Positions 35,290 through 45,877 are shown, numbered from the stretch's first letter. The stretch is 64,000 bases of DNA from Noviluteimonas caseinilytica (GCF_018406605.1 NZ_AP024545.1:2294001-2358000), one strand, 5' to 3'. The notes: generated from the letters alone by a model not told the origin. A program made the numbers and translations.

Positions 35290-35326
35290 CAGTAAAACTA
35301 CTGGGCCCCGGGCAGTAGTTATCGCG
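35290..35326. promoter_or_regulatory. paired CAGTA-N4-TACTG sites, membrane protein / DUF202 spacer
   Basis: CAGTAAAACTACTG at 35290-35303 (14 of 14 to the consensus) and CAGTAGTTATCGCG at 35313 (10 of 14), 23 bases apart. The two inner arms also form AACTACTG...CAGTAGTT, an 8-bp inverted repeat with a 9-base spacer. Confidence 0.6.
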
Positions 35327-35419
35327 TTGTGCGGTGCAGGGTGGTCCGTCGATTCTGGCGTCCCTCGCGAACGGCAGCGCGCGAATGTCCCACACGATTC
35401 CCCGGCGGCAGCGCAGGAC

Positions 35420-36079
35420 ATGAGCGCGGACCAGGACAAGGCGGCGGTGGTCCATCCGCGCCCGGATCGCGTGGAGGTACAACCGGTGCCGCCGATCCCG
35501 GACGTCACCGGCCAGGCGTCCGACGTGGCGTCCACCAACTACTCGGCGTATCGCACGGGCCTGTCGAACCATCGCACCGGCCTGTCGGAACACCGCACGT
35601 CGCTGTCGGAATACCGCACCGACCTGTCCTCGCACCGCACCAACCTGTCGACCGACCGCACCGAGATGTCGATGCGGCGCACCGGCATGTCGTTCCAGCG
35701 CACGCGCATGAGCACCGATCGCACGCTGATGTCCATCGTGCGCACGTCGCTGTCGCTGATCGGCTTCGGGTTCACGATCTTCCAGTTCTTCGGGAAGATG
35801 GTGAAGACGCCGGGCTTCGAACTCGGCGCCAACGCCCCGCGCAACTTCGGCATCGCACTGGTGGCGCTCGGCATGGTGCTGCTCACGCTCGGGCTGTGGC
35901 ACCACGTGGTCTACATGCGCGTGCTGCGCGCCGAGCGCAAGTCGATGGTGCAGGCCGGCCTCATCCACGGCGAGAGCCCGTACCCGGTATCGCCGACGCT
36001 GATCACCGCCGCGCTGCTGTGGCTGATCGGCCTGTTCGCCGTCGTCAGCATGACATTCAACGTTGCGCCGTTCTCGTAA
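35420..36079 (+). CDS. DUF202 (YidH-like) membrane protein with ten heptad repeats
   Basis: A 219-residue protein. After a Pro-rich N-terminus it has ten perfect-phase heptads of the form xRTx(L/M)Sx (YRTGLSN to VRTSLSL). The DUF202 membrane part follows (LIGFGFTIFQFFGKM, FGIALVALGMVLLTLGLW, ALLWLIGLFAVVSMTFNVAP). Ordinary YidH-type proteins have about three such heptads before this point, so the array is expanded. The repeats should form one long amphipathic helix with Arg/Thr on one face. First gene of the sulfatase operon; start chosen at the ATG after AGGAC, with a longer alternative at 35285. Confidence 0.82.
   Translation: MSADQDKAAVVHPRPDRVEVQPVPPIPDVTGQASDVASTNYSAYRTGLSNHRTGLSEHRTSLSEYRTDLSSHRTNLSTDRTEMSMRRTGMSFQRTRMSTDRTLMSIVRTSLSLIGFGFTIFQFFGKMVKTPGFELGANAPRNFGIALVALGMVLLTLGLWHHVVYMRVLRAERKSMVQAGLIHGESPYPVSPTLITAALLWLIGLFAVVSMTFNVAPFS
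35549..35758 (+). repeat. ten tandem 21-base coding repeats (RTxLS heptads)
   Basis: Ten in-frame 21-base units inside the DUF202 gene, each encoding aromatic/polar-R-T-x-(L/M)-S-x. Base-level copies differ at many positions while the R, T, L/M and S positions are kept, so selection on protein, not recent slippage, holds the array. Confidence 0.9.
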
Positions 36080-36103
36080 GCGGCGCCCCTCACGGAGACT
36101 CCC

Positions 36104-37685
<1,582 letters not shown>

Positions 37686-37693
<8 letters not shown>

Positions 37694-38702
37694 CGCACGC
37701 ATGGACGCCCCGGCTTCGATCGCACCTGCCGACGCACCGGCGTCGCGCGCCAACCCTCCCCCCTCGGGTCGCGCGGCGCCGGACGCCGGCATGGTGTGGA
37801 TCGAAGGCGGTACGTTCGTGATGGGCTCGGATGCGCATTACCCGGAGGAAGCGCCGGCGCATCGCGTGTCGGTGGATGGCTTCTGGATCGACGCGCGGCC
37901 CGTGAGCAACGCGGACTTCGCGCGCTTCGTGGAGGCGACGGGCTATCGCACGTTCTGCGAAGTGCCACCGGATCCGGCGGACTATCCCGGTGCGTTGCCC
38001 GGGATGCTGCGCGCCGCGTCCGTCGTGTTCGTGCCGCCGCGGGGGCGCGTGCGGCTGGAAGATCATTTCCAGTGGTGGCAGTTCATCCCCGGCGCGAACT
38101 GGCGACACCCGCAAGGCCCGGGCAGCAGCATCGACGGCAAGGAGGACCATCCCGTCGTGCACGTGGCGTGGGTGGACATCGCGCGCTACGCGCAATGGAT
38201 CGGCAAGGACATCGCGACGGAAGCCGAATGGGAGTTCGCCGCGCGCGGCGGACTCGAAGGCGCGGAATACGCCTGGGGCGATGAATTCATTCCCGGCGGC
38301 GTGCATCGCGCGAATACCTGGCAAGGCGAGTTCCCGTGGGACAACCGCGCGGAAGACGGGCATGTCGGCACGTCGCCGATCGGTGCGTTCCCGCCCAACG
38401 GCCACGGCCTGTACGACATGATCGGCAACGTCTGGGAATGGACCTCCGACTGGTATCGCGCGCGGCATCCGGGGGAAGTGATCAAGGCCTGCTGCATTCC
38501 CGAGAACCCGCGCGGAGGTCGCGAGGAAGACAGCTTCGATCCCGCGGTGCCGCAGGCGCACATTCCGCGGCGCGTGATGAAGGGCGGCTCGCACCTGTGC
38601 GCGCCCAATTACTGCCGGCGCTATCGCCCGGCCGCGCGCATGGCGCAGCCCGTCGATACATCCACCTCGCACCTCGGCTTCCGCTGCGTCGTGCGCGGAT
38701 AG
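37686..38702 (+). CDS. formylglycine-generating enzyme (SUMF1/FGE family)
   Basis: A 338-residue SUMF1-domain protein that should convert the sulfatase Cys to formylglycine. Typical parts: MVWIEGGTFVMGSDAHYPEE, FWIDARPVSNADFARFVEAT, PVVHVAWVDIARYAQW, ATEAEWEFAARGG, DMIGNVWEWTSDWY, and GGSHLCAPNYCRRYRPAAR with the two copper-binding cysteines. The GTG start lies inside the end of the sulfatase gene, so the two are coupled; an ATG at 37701 is also possible. No export signal, in line with a cytoplasmic sulfatase. Confidence 0.92.
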
Positions 38703-38708
38703 CGCGCC

Positions 38709-39074
38709 ATGGAGGAGCTCTTCCGCGAAGTCAGCAGCGCGATCGCCCTGGCGCTGGAAGGCCTGTCGGTGCTGATGATCGTGATCGGCGCGGTGGAAGC
38801 GCTGTGGCGCGTGCTGCCCGCGTTGGCGCGCCTGCATGCAACGACCTCGCAGGGCTTGCGGCGGCAGGCGTGGTTGAGCCTGGCGCGCTGGTTGCTGCTG
38901 GGCCTGGAGTTCATGCTGGCCGCGGACATCGTGCGCAGCGCCATCGCGCCGGACTGGGACGACATCGGCCAGCTCGCGGCCATCGCGTTGATCCGCACCT
39001 TCCTCAACTACTTCCTCGAGCGCGACCTGAAGGAAGCGGTGGAACTGCCCGGATCCGGTGGCACGCCGTCCTAG
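38709..39074 (+). CDS. DUF1622 membrane protein
   Basis: A 121-residue protein with two or three membrane helices (LSVLMIVIGAVEALWRVL, WLLLGLEFMLAADIVRSAIA) and the conserved tail IRTFLNYFLERDL of DUF1622. Function unknown. Six bases after the FGE gene, in the same operon. Confidence 0.87.
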   Translation: MEELFREVSSAIALALEGLSVLMIVIGAVEALWRVLPALARLHATTSQGLRRQAWLSLARWLLLGLEFMLAADIVRSAIAPDWDDIGQLAAIALIRTFLNYFLERDLKEAVELPGSGGTPS

Positions 39075-39168
39075 GTAAGTTTTCGGATGGGCGGTGCGTA
39101 GAACTTCGCATGACGTTAACCGGACCGGCCGTTACGGTGTCGGCCCGACCCCCGAAAACAGGTTGCCC

Positions 39169-39726
39169 ATGAACGCGCCCCGGCTCCAGACACGGTTGTT
39201 CGGCGCAAGCTTCCTCGTCGCGTGCAGCCTGGCGTTGGCGGGCTGCGCATCGACGCCCGACGTGCAGACCGACCACGATCCGTCGGCCAACTTCACCAGC
39301 TTCCACACCTACTACTGGGCGAAGGAACCCGAAACCGCCAACCCGCTGGCGAAGCAGCGCCTGATCGATGGCATCGACGCCCGCATGCGCGCCGAAGGCC
39401 TGTCGCTCGCGCCGGAAGGCAGCGCGGACCTGGCGATCATCGCCAACGTGGCCACGCAGCAACAGCAATCGCTCGACACGTTCTACAGCGGCGGCGGCTA
39501 TTACGGCTGGGGCTGGGGCGGCATGGGCACGGCGACGACCACCGTGCGCACCTACACCGTCGGCACGCTGGTGCTCGACATGTTCGACGCGAAGACGAAG
39601 AAGGCGGTGTGGCGCGGCGTGGCCAGCGGCACGGTGCCGGATTCTAAGGAGAAGCTCGCCACCGCCGTCAACGCGGGCCTGGACAAGATGTTCGCGGACT
39701 TCCCGCCGGGATCGGCGGGCAAGTAA
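39169..39726 (+). CDS. DUF4136 lipoprotein
   Basis: A 185-residue lipoprotein (lipobox ALAGC, Cys near 25) with a DUF4136 domain: TDHDPSANFTSFHTYYWAKE, IDGIDARMRAEGLSLAPEG, LVLDMFDAKTKKAVWRGVAS. A Gly/Tyr/Trp-rich loop (YYGWGWGGMG) lies mid-domain. Periplasmic, function unknown. A weak single copy of the CAGTA-type site (GCGTAGAACTTCGC, 9 of 14) lies 60 bases upstream. Confidence 0.88.
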   Translation: MNAPRLQTRLFGASFLVACSLALAGCASTPDVQTDHDPSANFTSFHTYYWAKEPETANPLAKQRLIDGIDARMRAEGLSLAPEGSADLAIIANVATQQQQSLDTFYSGGGYYGWGWGGMGTATTTVRTYTVGTLVLDMFDAKTKKAVWRGVASGTVPDSKEKLATAVNAGLDKMFADFPPGSAGK

Positions 39727-39736
39727 GCGCAGGCGC

Positions 39737-40678
39737 ATGACGTCGAACGCAGGCGATCCGCTGCCGTCGTGGAACGACGGCGCGGCGCGGCGCGCGATCC
39801 TGGATTTCGTCGCCGGGGCAACGCGCAACGGCGGGCCGCAGTTCGTCCCGCCGGAAGAACGCATTGCGGTGTTCGACAACGACGGCACGCTGTGGGCCGA
39901 GAAGCCGATGTATTTCCAGCTGCTGTTCGTGCTGGACCGCATCCGCGCGCTGGCGCCGCACCATCCGGAATGGCGCGACACCGAACCCTTCAAGTCCGTG
40001 CTCGCCGGCAACATCGCGGGCGTGGCGGCGAGCGGCGAACACGGCGCGATGGTGCTGCTGGCGGCCACGCACGCCGGCATGACGACGGAGGAATTCAGCG
40101 CCATCGTGCGCGACTGGATGTCCGCCGCGCGCCATCCCGCGACCGGCAAGCCGTACAACGGGATGACCTATGTGCCGATGCAGGAGCTGATGCAACACCT
40201 GCGCGCGAACGGCTTCAAGACGTACATCGTGTCGGGCGGCGGGCAGGAGTTCATGCGGCCGTGGGTCGAAGCCGCGTACGGCGTGCCGCCAGAGCACGTG
40301 GTCGGCAGCTACGTCGACCTGAAGTTCGAAGTGCGCGACGGCACCCCGGTGCTGCTGAAAGTCCCGTCGATCGGCCTGGTCGACGACCACGCCGGCAAGC
40401 CGGTCGGCATCCAGCGCTTCATCGGGCGGCGCCCGGTGTTCGCATTCGGCAATTCCGACGGCGATTTCGAAATGTTGCAGTGGACGACGGCGGGCGAGGG
40501 CGCACGCTTCGGCGCGATCCTCCACCACACCGACGACAAGCGCGAGTTCGCCTACGACCGCGATTCGAAGGTCGGCAAGCTCGACAAGGCGCTGGACGCG
40601 GCGAACGACAACGGCTGGGTCGTCGTGGACATGGCGCAGGACTGGAAGCGGGTGTTCGCCGACGCGGCGACGGACTAG
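39737..40678 (+). CDS. HAD-superfamily phosphatase
   Basis: A 313-residue hydrolase. Motif I is VFDNDGTLW (Asp-x-Asp), motif II the Ser in YIVSGGGQEF, motif IV FAFGNSDGDFEML. A helical cap sits between motif I and II. No signal peptide is visible. Ten bases after the DUF4136 gene, last in the sulfatase operon. A phosphoserine-phosphatase-like activity is likely; the substrate is unknown. Confidence 0.87.
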   Translation: MTSNAGDPLPSWNDGAARRAILDFVAGATRNGGPQFVPPEERIAVFDNDGTLWAEKPMYFQLLFVLDRIRALAPHHPEWRDTEPFKSVLAGNIAGVAASGEHGAMVLLAATHAGMTTEEFSAIVRDWMSAARHPATGKPYNGMTYVPMQELMQHLRANGFKTYIVSGGGQEFMRPWVEAAYGVPPEHVVGSYVDLKFEVRDGTPVLLKVPSIGLVDDHAGKPVGIQRFIGRRPVFAFGNSDGDFEMLQWTTAGEGARFGAILHHTDDKREFAYDRDSKVGKLDKALDAANDNGWVVVDMAQDWKRVFADAATD

Positions 40679-40812
40679 CGCTCCGAATTCCACGGGGAAA
40701 CGATTTGCACCAAGGGGCAGTACAGCGCCCGAGGGCGTCGTGCGTGAATGTCGCGCCCGTGCATCCGCGCGGGCGTGGCGTCCGTAGACCGGACACGGAG
40801 GTCCTCCCGGAC

Positions 40813-42867
40813 ATGCAGATTCCCCGACATACCGCGCGCTGGCTCGGCCTGGCCGCCTCGATGGCTTCGGCGGGCGCTCTGGCGCAAAGCACCGCCACGC
40901 CGGAACAGCTCGACACGGTCATCGTCCTCGGTCGCCGCGCCAGCCTCGTCGGGGAAGCCATCAGCGCATCCGAAGGGGAAGTCGGCCCCACGGAGATTTC
41001 CGCCAGGCCGATGCTGCGCACCGGCGATCTCCTCGAGTTCGTGCCCGGCCTCGTCGCCACGCAACATTCGGGCAGCGGCAAGGCCAACCAGTATTTCCTG
41101 CGCGGCTTCAACCTCGACCACGGCACCGACTTTGCGACGTGGGTGGATGGCATGCCGGTCAACATGCGCACGCATGGCCACGGGCAAGGCTGGACGGATC
41201 TCAATTTCCTGATCCCGGAAACCGTCGAGACGCTCACGTATCGCAAGGGCACGTATTACGCGGACGTCGGGGATTTCGCATCGACGGGGTCGGCGCGCTT
41301 CGCGATTGCAGACAAGGCCACGCAAGGCGAGGTTGCAGTGACCGCGGGCGAACACGGGTATGCGCGTGCGGTCGTGGTGGATTCGTTGCAGGTCGGCGGT
41401 CGCGACCTGTACTTCGCCGGCGAACTGCAACAGGGCGACGGTCCGTGGACGGACATCGACGAAGACGTGCGCAAGCGCAACGCGCTCGTGCGGTACAGCG
41501 GCGCGGTCGGCACAGGCCGCGGGCACGTGATGCTGATGGCGTATCGCAACCAGTGGAATTCGCCGGACCAGATACCCGAGCGCGCCGTGGAGGCGGGGCT
41601 GATCTCCGAATTCGGTTCGCTCGACACAACGGTAGGCGGGGAGTCTTCGCGGTACAGCCTGTCGACCGGTTGGGAAGGCCCGGCCTTCGGCGGACAGTTC
41701 AGGGCCGATGCGTACGTGGTGAAAAGCACGCTGGACCTGTGGTCGGACTTCACCTACTTCCTGGACGACCCCGACAACGGCGACCAGTTCGAACAGGTCG
41801 ACGATCGCACGCTGTACGGCTTCTCCGCATCGCAACAGTGGGACGCGGGCAAGCAGCACTGGCGCGTAGGCGTGGAAGGCCGCTTCGACGACATCGGCGA
41901 GGTCGGCCTGTTCCGCACGCGCGATCGCGCGCGCCTGTCGACGGTGCGCGACGACGCGGTGGAAGAGGGCAGCCTCGGCGTGTTCGTGGCGCAGGAATAT
42001 CGCTTCAACGACCAGTGGCGCAGCTACCTCGGCGTGCGGCGCGACGAATACGACTTCAAGGTCGACAGCTCGCTGGCCGCCAATTCGGGCGACGCGCGCG
42101 ACGGGCGCACGTCGTACAAGGGGAGCCTGGCGTATCGCCCGTCGCAGGCGCTGGAGCTCTACGCGAGCTACGGCACCGGCTTCCATTCCAACGACGCGCG
42201 CGGCACGACCATCCGCGTGGATCCGGTGACCGGGGATCCCGCGCAACGCGTGGATGCACTGGTGCCGTCGAAAGGTTACGAACTGGGATCGCGCATGTAC
42301 CTCGGCGATCGATTGCAGGCGACGTTGGCGGCCTGGAGCCTGCACCTGGATTCCGAACTGCTGTTCGTCGGCGACGCGGGCATCACCGAGCCGAGTCGGC
42401 CGAGCCAGCGCCGGGGCGTGGAACTGGGCGTGTACTGGTTCGGCGGAGAGCGCTATGTCGCCAGCTTCGAGGCGTCACGCACGAACGCGCGGTTCACCGA
42501 TACCGACGCGGTGGGCAACGAGATTCCCGGATCGATCCCGCTCGTCGTCAGTGCCGGCCTCACCGGCCGCTACGCGCACGGCTGGACTGCGACGGCGCAG
42601 CTGAAACACTTCGGTGCGTATCCGCTGATCGAAGACGGCAGCGTGGAATCCAACGGCTCCACGCTCGTCAACCTGCGCGTGGGCCGTGAATGGGGCCGCT
42701 GGACCTTCAACGCCGACCTGCTCAACGCGCTGGACAGCGACGACCACGACATCGACTACCTGTACGCCTCGCGCCTGCAGGGCGAGCCCGCCGAGGGCGT
42801 CGAAGACGTGCACTTCCACGTCTTCGCGCCGCGGTCCTTGCGGTTGACCGCGCTGCTGCGCTTCTGA
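40813..42867 (+). CDS. TonB-dependent outer membrane receptor
   Basis: A 684-residue receptor. Signal peptide (WLGLAASMASAGALAQS), a TonB-box-like DTVIVLG, plug domain (RTGDLLEFVPGLVATQHSGS, NQYFLRGFNLDHGTDFATWV), then the 22-strand barrel with FNADLLNALDSDDHDIDYLY and an end in aromatic LLRF. The RGFNLDHGTDF and DVHFHVFAPRSLRL segments are the type found in receptors without a siderophore neighbour. No regulator or transporter lies near, so the ligand is open. Confidence 0.92.
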   Translation: MQIPRHTARWLGLAASMASAGALAQSTATPEQLDTVIVLGRRASLVGEAISASEGEVGPTEISARPMLRTGDLLEFVPGLVATQHSGSGKANQYFLRGFNLDHGTDFATWVDGMPVNMRTHGHGQGWTDLNFLIPETVETLTYRKGTYYADVGDFASTGSARFAIADKATQGEVAVTAGEHGYARAVVVDSLQVGGRDLYFAGELQQGDGPWTDIDEDVRKRNALVRYSGAVGTGRGHVMLMAYRNQWNSPDQIPERAVEAGLISEFGSLDTTVGGESSRYSLSTGWEGPAFGGQFRADAYVVKSTLDLWSDFTYFLDDPDNGDQFEQVDDRTLYGFSASQQWDAGKQHWRVGVEGRFDDIGEVGLFRTRDRARLSTVRDDAVEEGSLGVFVAQEYRFNDQWRSYLGVRRDEYDFKVDSSLAANSGDARDGRTSYKGSLAYRPSQALELYASYGTGFHSNDARGTTIRVDPVTGDPAQRVDALVPSKGYELGSRMYLGDRLQATLAAWSLHLDSELLFVGDAGITEPSRPSQRRGVELGVYWFGGERYVASFEASRTNARFTDTDAVGNEIPGSIPLVVSAGLTGRYAHGWTATAQLKHFGAYPLIEDGSVESNGSTLVNLRVGREWGRWTFNADLLNALDSDDHDIDYLYASRLQGEPAEGVEDVHFHVFAPRSLRLTALLRF

Positions 42868-42870
42868 GGC

Positions 42871-43920
42871 TCAGGCCAGCGTCGCGCTGTCGATCACGAA
42901 CCGATACTTCACGTCGCTCTTCAACATGCGTTCGTACGCGTGGTCGATGTCCTGCACCTTGATCATCTCGATGTCGGACACGATGCCGCGCTCGGCGCAG
43001 AAATCGAGCATCTCCTGCGTTTCCGGCAAGCCGCCGATCAGCGAGCCGGCGATCGCCTTGCGCCCGAAGATCAGCACGGCCACGTTGGGGCTCGGATGCG
43101 GGGTGGGCGGCGCGCCGACCAGGCACATCGTGCCGTCGCGCTTGAGCAGCGCGGTGAAGGCGTCGAGGTCGTGCGGTGCGGCGACCGTGTTGAGGATGAA
43201 ATCGAACGAGCCCGCATGCTTGGCCATCTGCGCGGGATCCTTCGAGATCACGACCTCGTCGGCGCCCAGGTCCAGCGCATCCTGGCGCTTGCCCTCGCTG
43301 GTGGTGAACGCCACGGTGTGCGCGCCCATCGCATGCGACAGCTTGATGCCCATGTGCCCGAGCCCGCCGATGCCGACGACGCCGACCTTCTTGCCGGGGC
43401 CGGCCTTCCAGTGGCGCAACGGCGAATACGTGGTGATACCCGCGCACAGCAGCGGCGCGACGGCGGCGAGCTGGTCCTCGGGATGGCGGATCTTCAGCAC
43501 GAACTTCTCGTCCACGACGATGCGCTGCGAATACCCGCCGAAGGTGTAGCCCGGCGGATCGTCCGTCGGCCCGTTGTAGGTGCCGACAAAACCGTTTTCG
43601 CAATACTGTTCCAGGCCTTCGGCGCAACTGGCGCAACGCTGGCAGCTGTCGACGAGGCAGCCGACGCCGACGGTGTCGCCGACCTTGTAGCTTTTGACGT
43701 CGCTGCCCACTGCCGTGACATGCCCGACGATCTCGTGCCCCGGCACGCACGGAAACTGCGTGCCGCCCCATTCGGCGCGCACGGTGTGCAGGTCCGAATG
43801 ACACACGCCGCAATACTTGATCTCGATCTGCACGTCGCGCGCACCGGGGGCGCGGCGCTGGATGTCCATCGGTTCGAGCGGCTTGTCGCCGGCGGGTGCG
43901 CCGTAGGCTTTCGTGTTCAT
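42871..43920 (-). CDS. zinc-dependent alcohol dehydrogenase (YahK/CAD type)
   Basis: A 349-residue NADP-type alcohol dehydrogenase. Catalytic zinc ligands in CGVCHSDLH and GHEIVG; structural zinc cysteines in CQRCASCAEGLEQYC; Rossmann motif VGVVGIGGLGHMGIK. Members reduce a wide range of aldehydes. Full length, single gene. It is convergent with the TonB receptor, stops three bases apart. Confidence 0.93.
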   Translation of the reverse strand: MNTKAYGAPAGDKPLEPMDIQRRAPGARDVQIEIKYCGVCHSDLHTVRAEWGGTQFPCVPGHEIVGHVTAVGSDVKSYKVGDTVGVGCLVDSCQRCASCAEGLEQYCENGFVGTYNGPTDDPPGYTFGGYSQRIVVDEKFVLKIRHPEDQLAAVAPLLCAGITTYSPLRHWKAGPGKKVGVVGIGGLGHMGIKLSHAMGAHTVAFTTSEGKRQDALDLGADEVVISKDPAQMAKHAGSFDFILNTVAAPHDLDAFTALLKRDGTMCLVGAPPTPHPSPNVAVLIFGRKAIAGSLIGGLPETQEMLDFCAERGIVSDIEMIKVQDIDHAYERMLKSDVKYRFVIDSATLA

Positions 43921-44046
43921 TCAAGACTCCGTGGGGGGGCGGACCGGCATGCAAGCCATCAACGTTACTCCGCGGCTCGTTACCGGGCGATCACCGTCGG
44001 TCGGCACGTAGTCCAGGCGGAAGCAGGCGCGCGGTGAGTACACGTC

Positions 44047-44066
44047 GTCCCCGCGAAAGCGGGGAC
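44047..44066. repeat. REP-type hairpin
   Basis: GTCCCCGC-GAAA-GCGGGGAC, a perfect 8-bp stem with a GAAA loop, of the kind widely scattered between xanthomonad genes. Confidence 0.7.
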
Positions 44067-44100
44067 ACCCATCGAGGGCGTTCCGCCACGTCCCATCGCA

Positions 44101-44135
44101 TGTCTCTTTTCCGCTGCCACAGCAGAAAAGAGACA
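44101..44135. repeat. 16-bp near-perfect inverted repeat
   Basis: TGTCTCTTTTCCGCTG and CAGCAGAAAAGAGACA separated by three bases; 15 of 16 pairs match. No T tail follows on either strand in a terminator-like way, so it is more likely a small repeat element. Confidence 0.75.
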
Positions 44136-44485
44136 CGCGACGTGCCGCGTCGGACCTCGTCGCGGTCTGGTTTTCGCCAACACGCCTGCGTAGACCAGTG
44201 CACCGATTCGGATGGTCGCTGGCGAACACATCTTCTCCGGATGGACGGCGCGCCGCCCACCTCGAGCCCTCGCATCTGAAATGCCTCACTGCTCTCTGGC
44301 AGGCGGGGCGCCTGTCCAAGGCTATGCCTTCCACACATTAGGAAGGAAAGCGGTAGCGCCGCGCTCTTGATTGTCGCGAAAGCAATGATTGGGTTGCGCG
44401 TGCGTCACTACGCACGCCAGCGACCTCAACTCAAGGTCGGCCCCTTGATCGAAAAGGTACGCAAGGTGATGCCCCAGCCCGTGGT

Positions 44486-44530
44486 GGGGTGAGAATTTTC
44501 GCCGCCACGTCGGCGAGAAATTCTTACCCC
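44486..44530. repeat. long imperfect hairpin downstream of gltS
   Basis: GGGGTGAGAATTTTCGCCG pairs with CGGCGAGAAATTCTTACCCC with one bulge around a 6-base loop. It lies about 60 bases beyond the gltS stop and could act as its transcript end, though a T run is missing. Confidence 0.55.
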
Positions 44531-44593
44531 GCCGCGGGTTCGGGCGACGCGGTCTTCACCCCAAGCGGGCTTCTGCAGGGAGCCAAAAGCGGC

Positions 44594-45793
44594 TCAGTTC
44601 AGTCCAGGCAGCAGCAGGAACGCCTTCACGATGAACGCGTTCGCGAAGTCGACGAAGAACGAACCCGCGAGTGCGATCAACAGGAATGCCTTCGGCGACG
44701 GCCCGTGCCGCGCGGCCACGCTGTCCATCGTGGCCATCGCCACGGGCATCGAACTCAGGCCGAAGCCCAGGAAACCGCCGACGGTCAGCGCCGCGTCGTA
44801 ATCCTTGCCGAGCCAGCGGAACAGCAGCAGCACGCCGACCAGCGTCGCGAGCACCAGTTGCGCCACCAGGTTCGCCAGCAACGGCACGATCGCCGGGCCC
44901 AGCGTCCACAGCTTCAGGCCCATCAGGTACATCACGAGGAAACATTGCAGCGCGATCTCGCCGCCGCGCTCGACGGGCGCGAACGCAATGCGCGCCCCGA
45001 TGACATCCGCCACGTTGGTGATGAGCGCACCGGCGAGCATCGCCGTCAGGAATCCCGGCAACACCACGCCGGCCCCGCGCGCCCATTCGTTCGCCGCATC
45101 GCCGACGAGCACCGCGATGATGATCAGCAGCAGCACGCGCAGGATCGTGGAGACCGGCGGCGCCGGCGCCGGTGCGCCGCGATCGGGCGCCACCCAGTTC
45201 GCCGGCGTCGGCCCCGACGGCCCGTGCAAGTGGTGGCGACGCACCAGCCACGCCGTGATCGGGCCCGACACGATCGCACCCACGATCACCGCCAGCGTCG
45301 CCGCGCCCACCGCGACTTCCGGTGCATTCGCCAGCCCCGCGGCCTGTGCCTCCTTCGCCCAGGCTGCGGCCGTGCCCGGCCCGCCGACGAACGACACGCT
45401 GCCGATGAGCAAGCCGTAGAACGGATTCGCGCCGGCAGCGCGCGCGACCAGCAGGCCCACCACGTTCTGCAGCACCAGCAACACCACGGTCACCAGGCAC
45501 AGGATCACCAGCGGACGCCCGCCGGACTTGAGCGCGGACAATTTCGCCGACAGCCCCACCGTCGTGAAGAACACCAGCAGGAAGAAGTTCATCAGCGTGC
45601 CGGCGAACTCGAACGTCGTGCCGTTGAAGCGATGCAGCACGCTGGCGAGCACCGCCATGAGCACGCCGCCGATCACCGGCACCGGCACGTCGATGCGCGA
45701 GAACACCGGCAGCTTGTGCAGCCACCCGGCCACGACGAGCGCAGCCAGCCCGACGGCCAGCGTCTCCAGGTCCGTCAGCGCGATGGTCCCCAT
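44594..45793 (-). CDS. gltS: sodium/glutamate symporter
   Basis: A 399-residue GltS-type symporter taking up glutamate with sodium. Two inverted halves of about five helices each are seen, with the conserved loops VSFVGGPGTAAAWA and GGFLGFGLSSMPVAMATMDS. LTDLETLAVGLAALVVAGW is the usual N-terminus, which supports the ATG chosen. The Gly-Pro (rather than Gly-His) in the first loop is seen in part of the family. Divergent from the thioesterase gene with about 85 bases between. Confidence 0.9.
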   Translation of the reverse strand: MGTIALTDLETLAVGLAALVVAGWLHKLPVFSRIDVPVPVIGGVLMAVLASVLHRFNGTTFEFAGTLMNFFLLVFFTTVGLSAKLSALKSGGRPLVILCLVTVVLLVLQNVVGLLVARAAGANPFYGLLIGSVSFVGGPGTAAAWAKEAQAAGLANAPEVAVGAATLAVIVGAIVSGPITAWLVRRHHLHGPSGPTPANWVAPDRGAPAPAPPVSTILRVLLLIIIAVLVGDAANEWARGAGVVLPGFLTAMLAGALITNVADVIGARIAFAPVERGGEIALQCFLVMYLMGLKLWTLGPAIVPLLANLVAQLVLATLVGVLLLFRWLGKDYDAALTVGGFLGFGLSSMPVAMATMDSVAARHGPSPKAFLLIALAGSFFVDFANAFIVKAFLLLPGLN

Positions 45794-45877
45794 GAAACCG
45801 ACCAACGGCAAAGCGATCACGCAACGGCCGCTGCATGCGGCCCTACACTCGGCGGCACCCCCGGTGGAAGGCGACCC

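Larger units (their letters stand above)
43921..44593. other. gene-free, hairpin-rich spacer
   Basis: This 673-base stretch has no credible gene. It holds at least four separate inverted repeats: a REP-type hairpin, a long near-perfect hairpin at 44101-44135, GCGTGCGT-CACT-ACGCACGC near 44398, and a 20-bp imperfect hairpin at 44486-44530. This density suggests a cluster of small repeat elements or the remains of a mobile one. Confidence 0.6.

Noticed and set aside
35549..35758. Regular 21-base repeats as a CRISPR array or a noncoding minisatellite
   Set aside because: Units are directly joined, have no spacers, keep one reading frame and conserve codons, so they are coding heptads. No CRISPR array was found anywhere in the window.
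39073..39109. A fifth full pair of CAGTA-type sites before the DUF4136 gene
   Set aside because: One site is 9 of 14 and the other only about 6 of 14, so it is mentioned as a weak single site and not listed as a feature.
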